A program made the translations under genes and the position numbers. This document shows positions 6,777 to 13,517 of a stretch of 16,562 bases of DNA, piece by piece; position 1 is the stretch's first letter, and each line of letters begins with the position of its first letter. Source of the DNA: Bacilli bacterium (GTDB lineage: Bacteria; Bacillota_I; Bacilli_A; RF39; UBA660); contig JAQUFX010000025.1 in NCBI GenBank assembly GCA_028684435.1, positions 1 to 16,562 of the forward strand, read 5' to 3'. Below the pieces are notes generated by a model. The model saw nothing but the letters and a program-made list of their open reading frames with translations. It was not told the DNA's origin and made no database searches.

Positions 6777-7370
6777 TTGATTAATCTTATTTTAGCTTCT
6801 GGGTCAAAGCAAAGAAAAGAAATATTTGATTGTATGGGACTTAAATATAAAGTGATTAAAAGCAATATTGCAGAAAGTTCTATGCAAATAGAACCTGATA
6901 AATATGTTATGGAATTGTCTTTAAATAAAGCAAATGCTGTAGAAAGTATTGTAAGAGAAAAATCTTTAATTATTGCATGTGATAGTATAATTTATATGAA
7001 CAACAAAAAATATGAAAAACCAAAGACAAAAGTAGAAGCGTTTAATAATATTATTGAAATGAAAGGTAAATCAACGCATGCTTATACTGGTGTAACAATT
7101 ATTGATACTTACAAAAATAAAACTATAACATATTTTGATAAAGCGGAATTGATTCTTAGAAATGATATAAATAAAGAAGAAATACAATGGTATGTAGATA
7201 ATGAAGAAAATATATTAGAGAGATGTGGATATACATTACTTGGTAAAGGTATAATTTTTATAGATAAAGTAATTGGGGATTACAATACTATATTTGGAAT
7301 ATCTGCTAGTAGTTTAATAAAACACATCAATAAATTAGGATATTCAATTAAAGATTTTGAATTAAAATAA
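6777..7370 (+). CDS. maf: Maf-family nucleoside triphosphate pyrophosphatase
   Basis: A 197-residue Maf protein. Family signatures are LILASGSKQRKEIF at 4-17 (normally LASxSPRRxELL), the catalytic-site aspartate in IACDSIIY (D69), EKPKTKVEAFNNI (80-92, the KP loop), STHAYTGVTI (99-108), and ERCGYTLLGKGIIFIDKVIGDYNTIFG (about 148-174, with the conserved GDYNTIxG). Maf enzymes hydrolyse dTTP, UTP or modified nucleoside triphosphates to monophosphates and limit misincorporation; some affect septum formation. The length is normal. It is somewhat divergent: the usual proline in the first motif and the Gln of GYxxQG are changed. The start is TTG 6777. It has its own promoter and terminator and sits between two decayed regions. 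Confidence 0.85.
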   Translation: MINLILASGSKQRKEIFDCMGLKYKVIKSNIAESSMQIEPDKYVMELSLNKANAVESIVREKSLIIACDSIIYMNNKKYEKPKTKVEAFNNIIEMKGKSTHAYTGVTIIDTYKNKTITYFDKAELILRNDINKEEIQWYVDNEENILERCGYTLLGKGIIFIDKVIGDYNTIFGISASSLIKHINKLGYSIKDFELK

Positions 7371-7371
7371 T

Positions 7372-7395
7372 TTACCATAAATGGTAATCTTTTTT
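7372..7395 (+). terminator. Intrinsic terminator of maf
   Basis: TTACCA (7372-7377), loop TAAA, TGGTAA (7382-7387), then TCTTTTTT. It starts two bases after the maf stop codon. Confidence 0.7.
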
Positions 7396-7466
7396 ATGTT
7401 ACCACATTAAGATATGGATTATATTAAAATGCCCTTAATATTATAAATTAAATAAAAGTAAAAAAA

Positions 7467-7616
7467 ATGTTAAATAAAAATGAATATAATAAATATGAAA
7501 AAGAACTATTAAAATAAGATATTAATTTAATAAATTATAATATTAAAGCAAATATTGCTAAATTAGCTCATGAAGGTTCAAAAAATAGTGATAAAATATT
7601 CTTAAAAAAATATTAA
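7467..7616 (+). pseudogene. Decayed, unidentified coding sequence
   Basis: A frame starts with ATG 7467 (MLNKNEYNKYEKELLK), hits a TAA at 7515, and goes on in the same frame for 32 codons, with IAKLAHEGSKNSDKIFLKK, to a second TAA at 7614. Protein-like fragments continue in other frames to about 7715, for example KEAIISNGKK and VKETMTTLNELNINNF. Stops and frame changes every 50 to 100 bases indicate a pseudogene. No ribosome binding site is seen and I recognise no family. The rest of 7396-7750 shows nothing further that I can support. Confidence 0.3.
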
Positions 7617-7754
7617 TTAAGGAAGCAATTATTTCTAATGGAAAGAAACCATCCCAGTTAAAGAAACAATGACGACTTTAAATGAATTAAATATAAATAA
7701 TTTTTTAGGCTTTACTATTATACAATGTTATTTATATTCCATATTATATATTGT

Positions 7755-7769
7755 ACACTACTGTAGTGT
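7755..7769. promoter_or_regulatory. Perfect 15-bp palindrome, candidate operator
   Basis: ACACTAC, one T, then GTAGTGT: seven-base arms with no mismatch and more G+C than the surroundings. It follows directly on a TTGTAC at 7751 and is followed by TATAGA at 7773, so it would sit in the spacer of a possible promoter. The CTAC/GTAG core is loosely like BlaI/MecI/CopY-type operators (TACA/TGTA), but I see no such regulator in the window. Confidence 0.35.
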
Positions 7770-7780
7770 TTATATAGATT

Positions 7781-7808
7781 AGAAGAAGAGCAATCTTCTT
7801 CTTTTTTT
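7781..7808 (+). terminator. Strong intrinsic terminator with GCAA tetraloop
   Basis: AGAAGAAGA (7781-7789) pairs perfectly with TCTTCTTCT (7794-7802) around a GCAA loop (a GNRA tetraloop), followed by six T. It is the best terminator in the window, yet no intact gene lies between it and the maf terminator about 390 bases upstream; it probably belonged to the decayed gene there or ends a short transcript. It insulates the secreted two-gene system that follows. Confidence 0.8.
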
Positions 7809-7820
7809 AATAAAAAACAA

Positions 7821-7860
7821 TTGCTTTTAAATCTAATATAATTTATACTTGTTATATAAT
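7821..7860 (+). promoter_or_regulatory. Probable promoter region of the cohesin/protease operon
   Basis: The stretch between the GCAA terminator and the first gene holds TTGCTT (7821-7826) with TTATAC 16 bases later, and separate TATAAT hexamers at 7837-7842 and 7855-7860. One of these probably drives the operon, but I cannot say which. The last gives a leader of about 45 nt. Confidence 0.35.
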
Positions 7861-7912
7861 AGCATTCGACATATTATGACAATATTAAAAAGAAGTAAGA
7901 AGGAAAACTAAA

Positions 7913-10066
7913 ATGAAAAAAACAAGTAAAAAGATATTATTTATGATTATAATGGTAGGGATTATTTTATTCCCATTATATAAGGTTAATGCTGCTAATA
8001 ATTTTACAATCAATATTCAATCAAATAAAAGTTCAATCATAATAGGTGAAGAAGTAACTATTAATGTTGCAATTCAAAATATTAATGATGTAAGTGGAGG
8101 CCTTACAGGTTGTGTTAGTACTTTAAATATGAATGATAATAATAAATTAAGTTATGTTAGTGTAACTGGATTAAATGGTTGGACTGCTACTTATGCTGCT
8201 AAATTGGCTTTAGATACAGATTCTTCCCATCCTATTTTATCTAATACTAATGTAGCTTCATTAAAATTTAAAGGATTAGTAGCTGGTTCAGTAACAATAA
8301 TACCAACTGCTGATGATTGTAATAATGGAGTTGATGAATTTACTGGAAATTCAAATTCATTAACGATTAATGTTAAAAATCCTCCTTCTAATAATGCAAA
8401 TTTAACTAGTTTATCATTAGCTAATGGAACAATATCGCCCTCATTTAATTCCAGCACAGTTAATTATACAGCTACTATTAATGCTGCAAGTACAATTATT
8501 AATGCTGGGGCAACCTCAGGAGCTACAATATCTGGTAATGGAACTAAGTATTTGAATTATGGTAATAATTCATTTAGTGTAACAGTAACTGCTGAAGATG
8601 GCATCACAAAAAAAGTTTATAATGTTAATATTGTAAGACCTGATACTAGAAGTGTCAATAATAAATTATCAGCAATTTCAATAAGTACAGGATCAATTAA
8701 TTTTAATCCGAGCATAAATTCTTATAGTATTACTATACCTTCAGAAATATCTTCTTTTTCGATTTTAAATGCTACTGCTCAAGATAGTAAAAGTAAAATT
8801 TCATATAATAATAAAACAGTATCATTAAACTATGGGGAAACAAAAGCAATCAATATAATTGTTACTTCAGAATCTGGAGTAAATAATACTTATACTATAA
8901 ACGTAACTAGAACTGATGGAAGAAGTAATAATAATTATTTAAGTTCTTTAAATATAACTGGTATTTCGCTTGTATTTAATAAAAACACTCTTAATTATAA
9001 TGCCGTAGTTGAAAATAGTGTTTCTAGTGTTAATATAACTGCTGGAGCAGAAGATTTAAAATCTTCAGTAACTGGAATAGGAACTAAAATTTTAAATGTT
9101 GGATCAAATTCCTTTCAAGTTAAAGTTATTAGTGAAAAGGGTAGTGAAAAAATATATACTATCGTTTTAATTAAAAAAGATGAAAATAATCAAATTCCAG
9201 GTTTATCTGATAATGCTTTTTTAAAAAGCCTTAAGATAAATGATCAAGATTTTAAATTTGATAAAAATATTTATAAATATACTATTTATTTAGAAAGTAC
9301 TTATGATAAAGCAGTTATAATTGCCGAAAAAGAAGATGAGAAAAGCATTATTGCCCTAAATGGAAATGAAGTCCTTGAATTTGGGGTAAATAATTTTGAA
9401 ATCACAGTAACTGCTGAAAATGCTAATGTCAAAAAATATGCTATTACTATTATTAGAAAAAATAATTTAATTGAAGAAAAGTTATTAAACAACTCTAAAA
9501 GTTTAGTTATTTCTAATAATACCTTCAAAAATGCCGAAAAGGGATATCAAGATTTACGTTTTATTATTAATAACAGTGAAAATAAAGAATTATATCGTTG
9601 GGATTTTAAATTAGAAAATTTAAAAAATACTAATATTTCACCGAAGTTAGATATTGAAATAAACAATAGTTCATATAAAGAAGAGATATTAAAAATCACT
9701 AAATCAAATCCTATTACCAATTTAACTTTTAAACATGAAGGTTTATTACCAGGTAAAAGTACGGTTACTATAAATTTAGCTAATATTTATAAAGATGGTA
9801 ACATAGTTAATTTATATTATTATGATAAGAATAATAAAACGATTAAATTAATTAAGAAAAATATTAGTATAGTTAATGGAAATGTTACATTTGATATTAA
9901 TCATTGTTCAGAATATTTTTTAACTAATAACATTATTCAAGACATTGAAGTAAATGATTCTCAAAGTGGAGAAATAATAGTATATATTATAATCGCAATT
10001 TTAATTTTAACTACATTAGGATTATTTATCTATATTAAGAAAAAAAATGTTAAGGAAACAGTATGA
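7913..10066 (+). CDS. Membrane-anchored cohesin-like / cadherin-like beta-sandwich surface protein
   Basis: A 717-residue secreted protein. A signal peptide (1-27, cleavage after VNA) leads to a cohesin-like beta-sandwich (about 31-154: GEEVTINVAI, then VASLKFKGLVAGSVTI, ending in a NSLTINV strand; it has two cysteines, C67 and C136). Four cadherin-like beta-sandwich repeats follow (about 162-241, 249-332, 341-420 and 434-515), each with the L..L pattern, F....(L/V)NY and a final strand such as KKVYNVNIVR. A further beta-rich region (about 528-672) precedes a C-terminal membrane helix (about 687-707) and KKKNVKETV tail. There is no LPxTG motif. The protein would project from the cell membrane as a scaffold or adhesin. 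Start ATG 7913 follows AGGAA at 7901-7905. The stop overlaps the protease start as ATGA. The repeats are clear; the cohesin call is moderate, being shorter than usual and made by eye. Confidence 0.75.
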   Translation: MKKTSKKILFMIIMVGIILFPLYKVNAANNFTINIQSNKSSIIIGEEVTINVAIQNINDVSGGLTGCVSTLNMNDNNKLSYVSVTGLNGWTATYAAKLALDTDSSHPILSNTNVASLKFKGLVAGSVTIIPTADDCNNGVDEFTGNSNSLTINVKNPPSNNANLTSLSLANGTISPSFNSSTVNYTATINAASTIINAGATSGATISGNGTKYLNYGNNSFSVTVTAEDGITKKVYNVNIVRPDTRSVNNKLSAISISTGSINFNPSINSYSITIPSEISSFSILNATAQDSKSKISYNNKTVSLNYGETKAINIIVTSESGVNNTYTINVTRTDGRSNNNYLSSLNITGISLVFNKNTLNYNAVVENSVSSVNITAGAEDLKSSVTGIGTKILNVGSNSFQVKVISEKGSEKIYTIVLIKKDENNQIPGLSDNAFLKSLKINDQDFKFDKNIYKYTIYLESTYDKAVIIAEKEDEKSIIALNGNEVLEFGVNNFEITVTAENANVKKYAITIIRKNNLIEEKLLNNSKSLVISNNTFKNAEKGYQDLRFIINNSENKELYRWDFKLENLKNTNISPKLDIEINNSSYKEEILKITKSNPITNLTFKHEGLLPGKSTVTINLANIYKDGNIVNLYYYDKNNKTIKLIKKNISIVNGNVTFDINHCSEYFLTNNIIQDIEVNDSQSGEIIVYIIIAILILTTLGLFIYIKKKNVKETV

Positions 10067-12591
10067 AAAGGGTAAGATTAAATAGTAAAAATATAATTTT
10101 TTTAGGAATATTAATATTATCTGTTACTTTTTCCAGTGGAAAATTAATTAATAATTTCTTTATAAATAAAACTAATGTAAAGAGTTATAGTACAAAAGGA
10201 GCATTAGAACCTATTTTAGGAAATGTTAATCCTGAATTTGAAGCGTGGTTAGATATATCATTTAAAGAGAAAAAAGAAGGTTTAAGTCCTGTACCATATG
10301 TTATAGAAAATAATCCTTCGAAATTTTCACGATTTAAATTAAATATTGATGATGTTTCGGCATCTATTTCAGATCCAACATTTGATTTAAGAAATGATGA
10401 TGGAGTTAATAACGTAACTTCTGTTAAAAATCAAATGAATACTAATTGGTGTTCTTGGTTTCAAGCAAATGCCATGATTGAATCAACAATTTTAAAAAAA
10501 TATCAATCGGAATATGATTTTTCAGAAAGATATAATCGGTATGCTACCGTAAGATATTTTTTAAATGATGAGTTAAATCCTTTAGGATTTAATGAAGATG
10601 CGACTAAAGGAGCTAATTATTTTAAAACCTCAGCTTTATTAAGTAGTAGAAGAGGCCCAATAAATGAAATAGATATGCCATTTGTAAATAATATGGATCT
10701 AATAAATATTAGTGAAATTCAAAATAAAAATACTACTGCTTATGTAGAAAATATTAAATTTTTTCCTTCGTATGCAAGTAAAGATACTGAAATGATTAAC
10801 AATATGAAACAACATCTTATTAATTATGGAGCATTAGGAGTTGGTTATTATCATGATGATAATTATTATAATGCTTTAACTGGAGCATATTATTATTTAG
10901 GTGATTTTAAATCATTAAATCACGGAGTTACAGTTGTTGGTTGGGATGATAATTATTCATCAACTAATTTTAAAACAAATTATCAACCGCCGAATAATGG
11001 TGCGTGGATTATAAAAAATTCTTGGGGGACTAGTTGGGGAAATTCTGGTTATGTTTATATTTCTTATGATGATTATCGTATATATAATCAAGTATATGGT
11101 ATAACAGAAGTCTCAATTACCAAAGATTATGACAATTCTTATTATTATGATCCTTTAGGATGGTCTGGTGGCTTTGGTTATAAAACTGATAATCCAGTTT
11201 ATGTAGCTAATAAATATACTAAAAAAACAGATGGATTAGAATTATTATCAGAAATTACTATTGGTACATTAGGAGTAACAAATTATGAATTATATATTAA
11301 TAGTATTGATTCTAATTTAGTATCATCTAATATGAAATTAATTAAAAGTGGAAATCTTGGCTATGCTGGATATCATACCATTAAATTAGATGAACCAATT
11401 TTATTAGAAAATTCTAACTTTTCAGTTATGGTAAGTTATCAAGTAAATGGGAATCAGTATCCTGTACCTCTTCAAACTTCTTTTGAAAGTTTAGAAGCTT
11501 ATAATTATGATGGCTATGAAGCTAATCAAAGTTTTACTTCATATGATAAAACTAATTGGTATGATTTATATGATAAAGCTGAACAATCAGCAGGTTCTAT
11601 TAAAGCTTTTACGCAAACAATTGCCTATGATTTTACTTTGGGTGATATTATTAAAGAACCGAGCATTATTTATGATAAAAAAGGTGGTAAACTTACTTTA
11701 CCAATCAATAGTTCTTATATAACTGATAGTAGTCTATTTAATGTAAAGATTACTAATAGTGATAATATAGATGTTACTAATCAATTCACAATAACTAAAA
11801 CTGAAATCAAAAATAATACTTCAAATATTATATTAGAATTTATTGGACCACTTAATGCTGGAAATTATAATATTGAAGTAAACTATGATTATATTACAAA
11901 AAATAAAACTGTTACTTTAAATGAGTTTATTGATATTTCTGATATATCTGTTTCAGAAAATACAATTAATATAAAGAAAGGTAATATATATAATGTGGAT
12001 TTCAACATTTTACCAACAAATGCTTCAAATAAAACATTGAATTGGAGTAGTAACAATACTGATGTAGCAACAGTTGATAGTAGTGGAAATATTACTGCTA
12101 TAAGTACTGGTGAAGCAATAATTACTGTTTCTTCAACTGATGGAACTAATATAAACAAAACAATAAATATTAATGTTATTGATTATCAATATACTACTGA
12201 TTATAATATTGGAGATAACTATCTTAGTAATGTTGCAAAAGAAACAATATTAGAAACATTTATAAATAATTTTCAACTAACAGGGGTTACTATTAAAGTA
12301 ACTGATAAAAATAATAATGAAGTTACAAGTGGTTATATTGGTACTGGGATGAAATTAGATATTCTATATAATCTTAATAGTGTGGAAGCATATGACATTG
12401 TTATAACCGGCGATACTAATGGTGATGGATTAATAAGATCTATTGATTTATCTCAAATGAGATTTCATTTAGCAGGAGTAAGTGGTTATACAAAAGAAAA
12501 TGCTTATCTTAAAGCATTAGATATAAATAAAAATGGAGCGGTAACAAGTATTGATCTTTCGCAATTAAGGTTATTAATTGCTAATGGTTAA
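10063..12591 (+). CDS. Secreted papain-family cysteine protease with BIG2 and type I dockerin domains
   Basis: An 842-residue exported protein. It has a hydrophobic N-terminal signal (about 10-25), a pro-like segment to about 100, a C1A peptidase domain (about 105-350) with oxyanion Gln Q124, nucleophile C130 (NWCSWF), H287 (LNHGVTVVGW) and N319 (IIKNSWGTSWGNSGY), a lectin-like beta region as in Cwp84-type proteases (about 355-520), a linking beta domain (about 525-620), a bacterial Ig-like BIG2 domain (about 625-705, ending STGEAIITVSSTDG), a small module (about 710-780) and a type I dockerin (783-842). The dockerin has two calcium loops, GDTNGDG (D784, N786, D788) and LDINKNG (D820, N822, N824), each followed by a SIDLSQ(M/L)R helix. 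It probably digests extracellular or host proteins. ATG 10063 overlaps the upstream stop. CSWF replaces the usual CWAF at the active site. Confidence 0.9.
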   Translation: MKRVRLNSKNIIFLGILILSVTFSSGKLINNFFINKTNVKSYSTKGALEPILGNVNPEFEAWLDISFKEKKEGLSPVPYVIENNPSKFSRFKLNIDDVSASISDPTFDLRNDDGVNNVTSVKNQMNTNWCSWFQANAMIESTILKKYQSEYDFSERYNRYATVRYFLNDELNPLGFNEDATKGANYFKTSALLSSRRGPINEIDMPFVNNMDLINISEIQNKNTTAYVENIKFFPSYASKDTEMINNMKQHLINYGALGVGYYHDDNYYNALTGAYYYLGDFKSLNHGVTVVGWDDNYSSTNFKTNYQPPNNGAWIIKNSWGTSWGNSGYVYISYDDYRIYNQVYGITEVSITKDYDNSYYYDPLGWSGGFGYKTDNPVYVANKYTKKTDGLELLSEITIGTLGVTNYELYINSIDSNLVSSNMKLIKSGNLGYAGYHTIKLDEPILLENSNFSVMVSYQVNGNQYPVPLQTSFESLEAYNYDGYEANQSFTSYDKTNWYDLYDKAEQSAGSIKAFTQTIAYDFTLGDIIKEPSIIYDKKGGKLTLPINSSYITDSSLFNVKITNSDNIDVTNQFTITKTEIKNNTSNIILEFIGPLNAGNYNIEVNYDYITKNKTVTLNEFIDISDISVSENTINIKKGNIYNVDFNILPTNASNKTLNWSSNNTDVATVDSSGNITAISTGEAIITVSSTDGTNINKTININVIDYQYTTDYNIGDNYLSNVAKETILETFINNFQLTGVTIKVTDKNNNEVTSGYIGTGMKLDILYNLNSVEAYDIVITGDTNGDGLIRSIDLSQMRFHLAGVSGYTKENAYLKALDINKNGAVTSIDLSQLRLLIANG

Positions 12592-12601
12592 ATAAATAGA
12601 T

Positions 12602-12628
12602 AGTGATAATTCACTTCTTTTTATTTTT
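12602..12628 (+). terminator. Intrinsic terminator of the cohesin/protease operon
   Basis: AGTGA (12602-12606), loop TAAT, TCACT (12611-12615), then TCTTTTTATTTTT. It starts eleven bases after the protease stop codon. Confidence 0.65.
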
Positions 12629-13080
12629 ATTAAGTTAATTTTCGGTAAAGTAACTTCAGGATTAATGTTTCCTACTATATCTAAAAATATCTACTAGGAC
12701 AATCAATTTCCTATTTTTTCTGTATTCATACTCTGGTTTTTTCTTTTTTTTATAAGTAACACCACGGAAAAATATATATTTAGTTTTAAGAAGATTTTGG
12801 TTAATATTTCTATAAATGATAGGAACAGAGATATGAGAATAGGTTTTTTTTATGAAGTAATAAATAGACATATTATTATCAAAGTTTTAATGGTATTATC
12901 TAAAGTTATAAAATTGTTTTCTAATATGCCGTTGTTTCGTCTACTATTTACTAATATAGAATCAGCAAGTTCATGAGCTTATTAGTTTTATATAATATTG
13001 ATTAAGAAATATTTACTATATTTTTGTTACAAGCATTATAACAATAGAAGAAACATTCAATTCTAGGATATATTTTACCT
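12625..13080 (-). pseudogene. Relic of an IS30-type transposase
   Basis: Three disrupted minus-strand frames in order resemble the N-terminal and middle parts of Firmicutes IS30-family transposases. The first (about 13080-13020) gives YPRIECFFYCYNACNKN, like the Cys-rich PPYVCNGC region. The second (12978-12850) gives AHELADSILVNSRRNNGILE, like the helix before the ITPLIKKGQS segment. The third (12871-12662) gives SIYYFIKK followed by a Lys-rich run KKKKKPEYEYRKNRK, like TLYNYI then the PRKVKYKPRKK linker. NPEVTLPKI continues in another frame to about 12629. Stops and frameshifts separate the pieces, and the DDE catalytic domain and terminal repeats are not seen. The match is from memory of the family. 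The relic fills most of the gap between the protease gene and rpsO; nothing else is visible there before the rpsO promoter. Confidence 0.5.
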
Positions 13081-13087
13081 TTACATA

Positions 13088-13116
13088 TTGATTTATCCTA
13101 ACTTTTATAATATAAT
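13088..13116 (+). promoter_or_regulatory. Promoter of rpsO-pnp
   Basis: TTGATT (13088-13093), 17-base spacer, TATAAT (13111-13116). A second TATAAT overlaps at 13106-13111. The predicted start at about 13123 gives a leader of about 77 nt before rpsO. Confidence 0.55.
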
Positions 13117-13145
13117 TAAATAGAAGTTTTATCTTGGTTTAAATT

Positions 13146-13194
13146 ATTCTCCAAATTTTTACTCAGATATAACGGATATTAATAAAAGGAGGAT
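13146..13194 (+). promoter_or_regulatory. rpsO leader: candidate SD-sequestering structure
   Basis: ATTCTCC at 13146-13152 can pair over seven bases (one G-U) with GGAGGAT at 13188-13194, which is the ribosome binding site of rpsO. A small ATAT/ATAT helix can form inside the enclosed loop. In several bacteria S15 represses its own translation by binding a leader structure; this pairing would fit such a switch. No S15 contact motif has been verified. Confidence 0.4.
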
Positions 13195-13199
13195 TTTTT

Positions 13200-13469
13200 A
13201 TGGCTTTAACTAAAGAAAGAAAAGCAGAGTTAGTAAAAAAATATGGAAAAAATGCTACCAATACTGGGAGTACTGAAGTCCAAGTTGCTATACTTACTGA
13301 TGAGATTAATGAGTTAACCGAACATTTGAAAATACACAAACATGATTATCATAGTAAACGAGGATTATTAATTAAAGTAGGAAAAAGAAGAAGTTTATTA
13401 GATTATTTAAAGAAAACAGATGTTTTAAGTTATAGAGAACTTATAAAGAAATTAAATTTAAGAAAATAG
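13200..13469 (+). CDS. rpsO: 30S ribosomal protein S15
   Basis: An 89-residue S15 of standard length. The family hallmarks are present: ALTKERKAELV at the start, NTGSTEVQVAILTDEINELTEHLKIHKHDYHSKRGL through the centre with the 16S rRNA-contacting HKHD and SKRGL residues, then KRRSLLDYLKK. S15 is an early-binding protein of the 30S central domain, at the junction of helices 20 to 22. ATG 13200 follows a strong AAAGGAGGA. It precedes pnp, the conserved order across bacteria, with a hairpin between them. Confidence 0.98.
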   Translation: MALTKERKAELVKKYGKNATNTGSTEVQVAILTDEINELTEHLKIHKHDYHSKRGLLIKVGKRRSLLDYLKKTDVLSYRELIKKLNLRK

Positions 13470-13498
13470 GCACTAATTTTTTTAGTGTCTTTTTATTT
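13469..13498 (+). terminator. rpsO-pnp intergenic hairpin terminator
   Basis: An eight-pair stem (13469-13476 with 13482-13489, GGCACTAA against TTAGTGTC with one G-T) around a five-T loop, followed by TTTTTTATTT. It starts in the rpsO stop codon. In this gene pair such a hairpin usually works as a partial terminator or processing site that sets pnp expression below rpsO; here that is inferred. Confidence 0.65.
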
Positions 13499-13517
13499 AT
13501 AGAAAGAAGTGATATTT

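Noticed and set aside
8191..8457. Minus-strand frame inside the cohesin-like gene
   Set aside because: Shadow of a well-supported coding sequence; no ribosome binding site or protein pattern of its own.
12662..12871. Minus-strand frame of 69 codons as a real small gene
   Set aside because: It has no good ribosome binding site and matches only the middle of an IS30-type transposase, with further pieces in other frames on both sides, so it is part of a relic.
13509..13517. GTG 13509 as pnp start
   Set aside because: It lies inside AGAAAGAAGTGA, which is well placed as the ribosome binding site for TTG 13518; the extra three residues are not a conserved part of PNPase.
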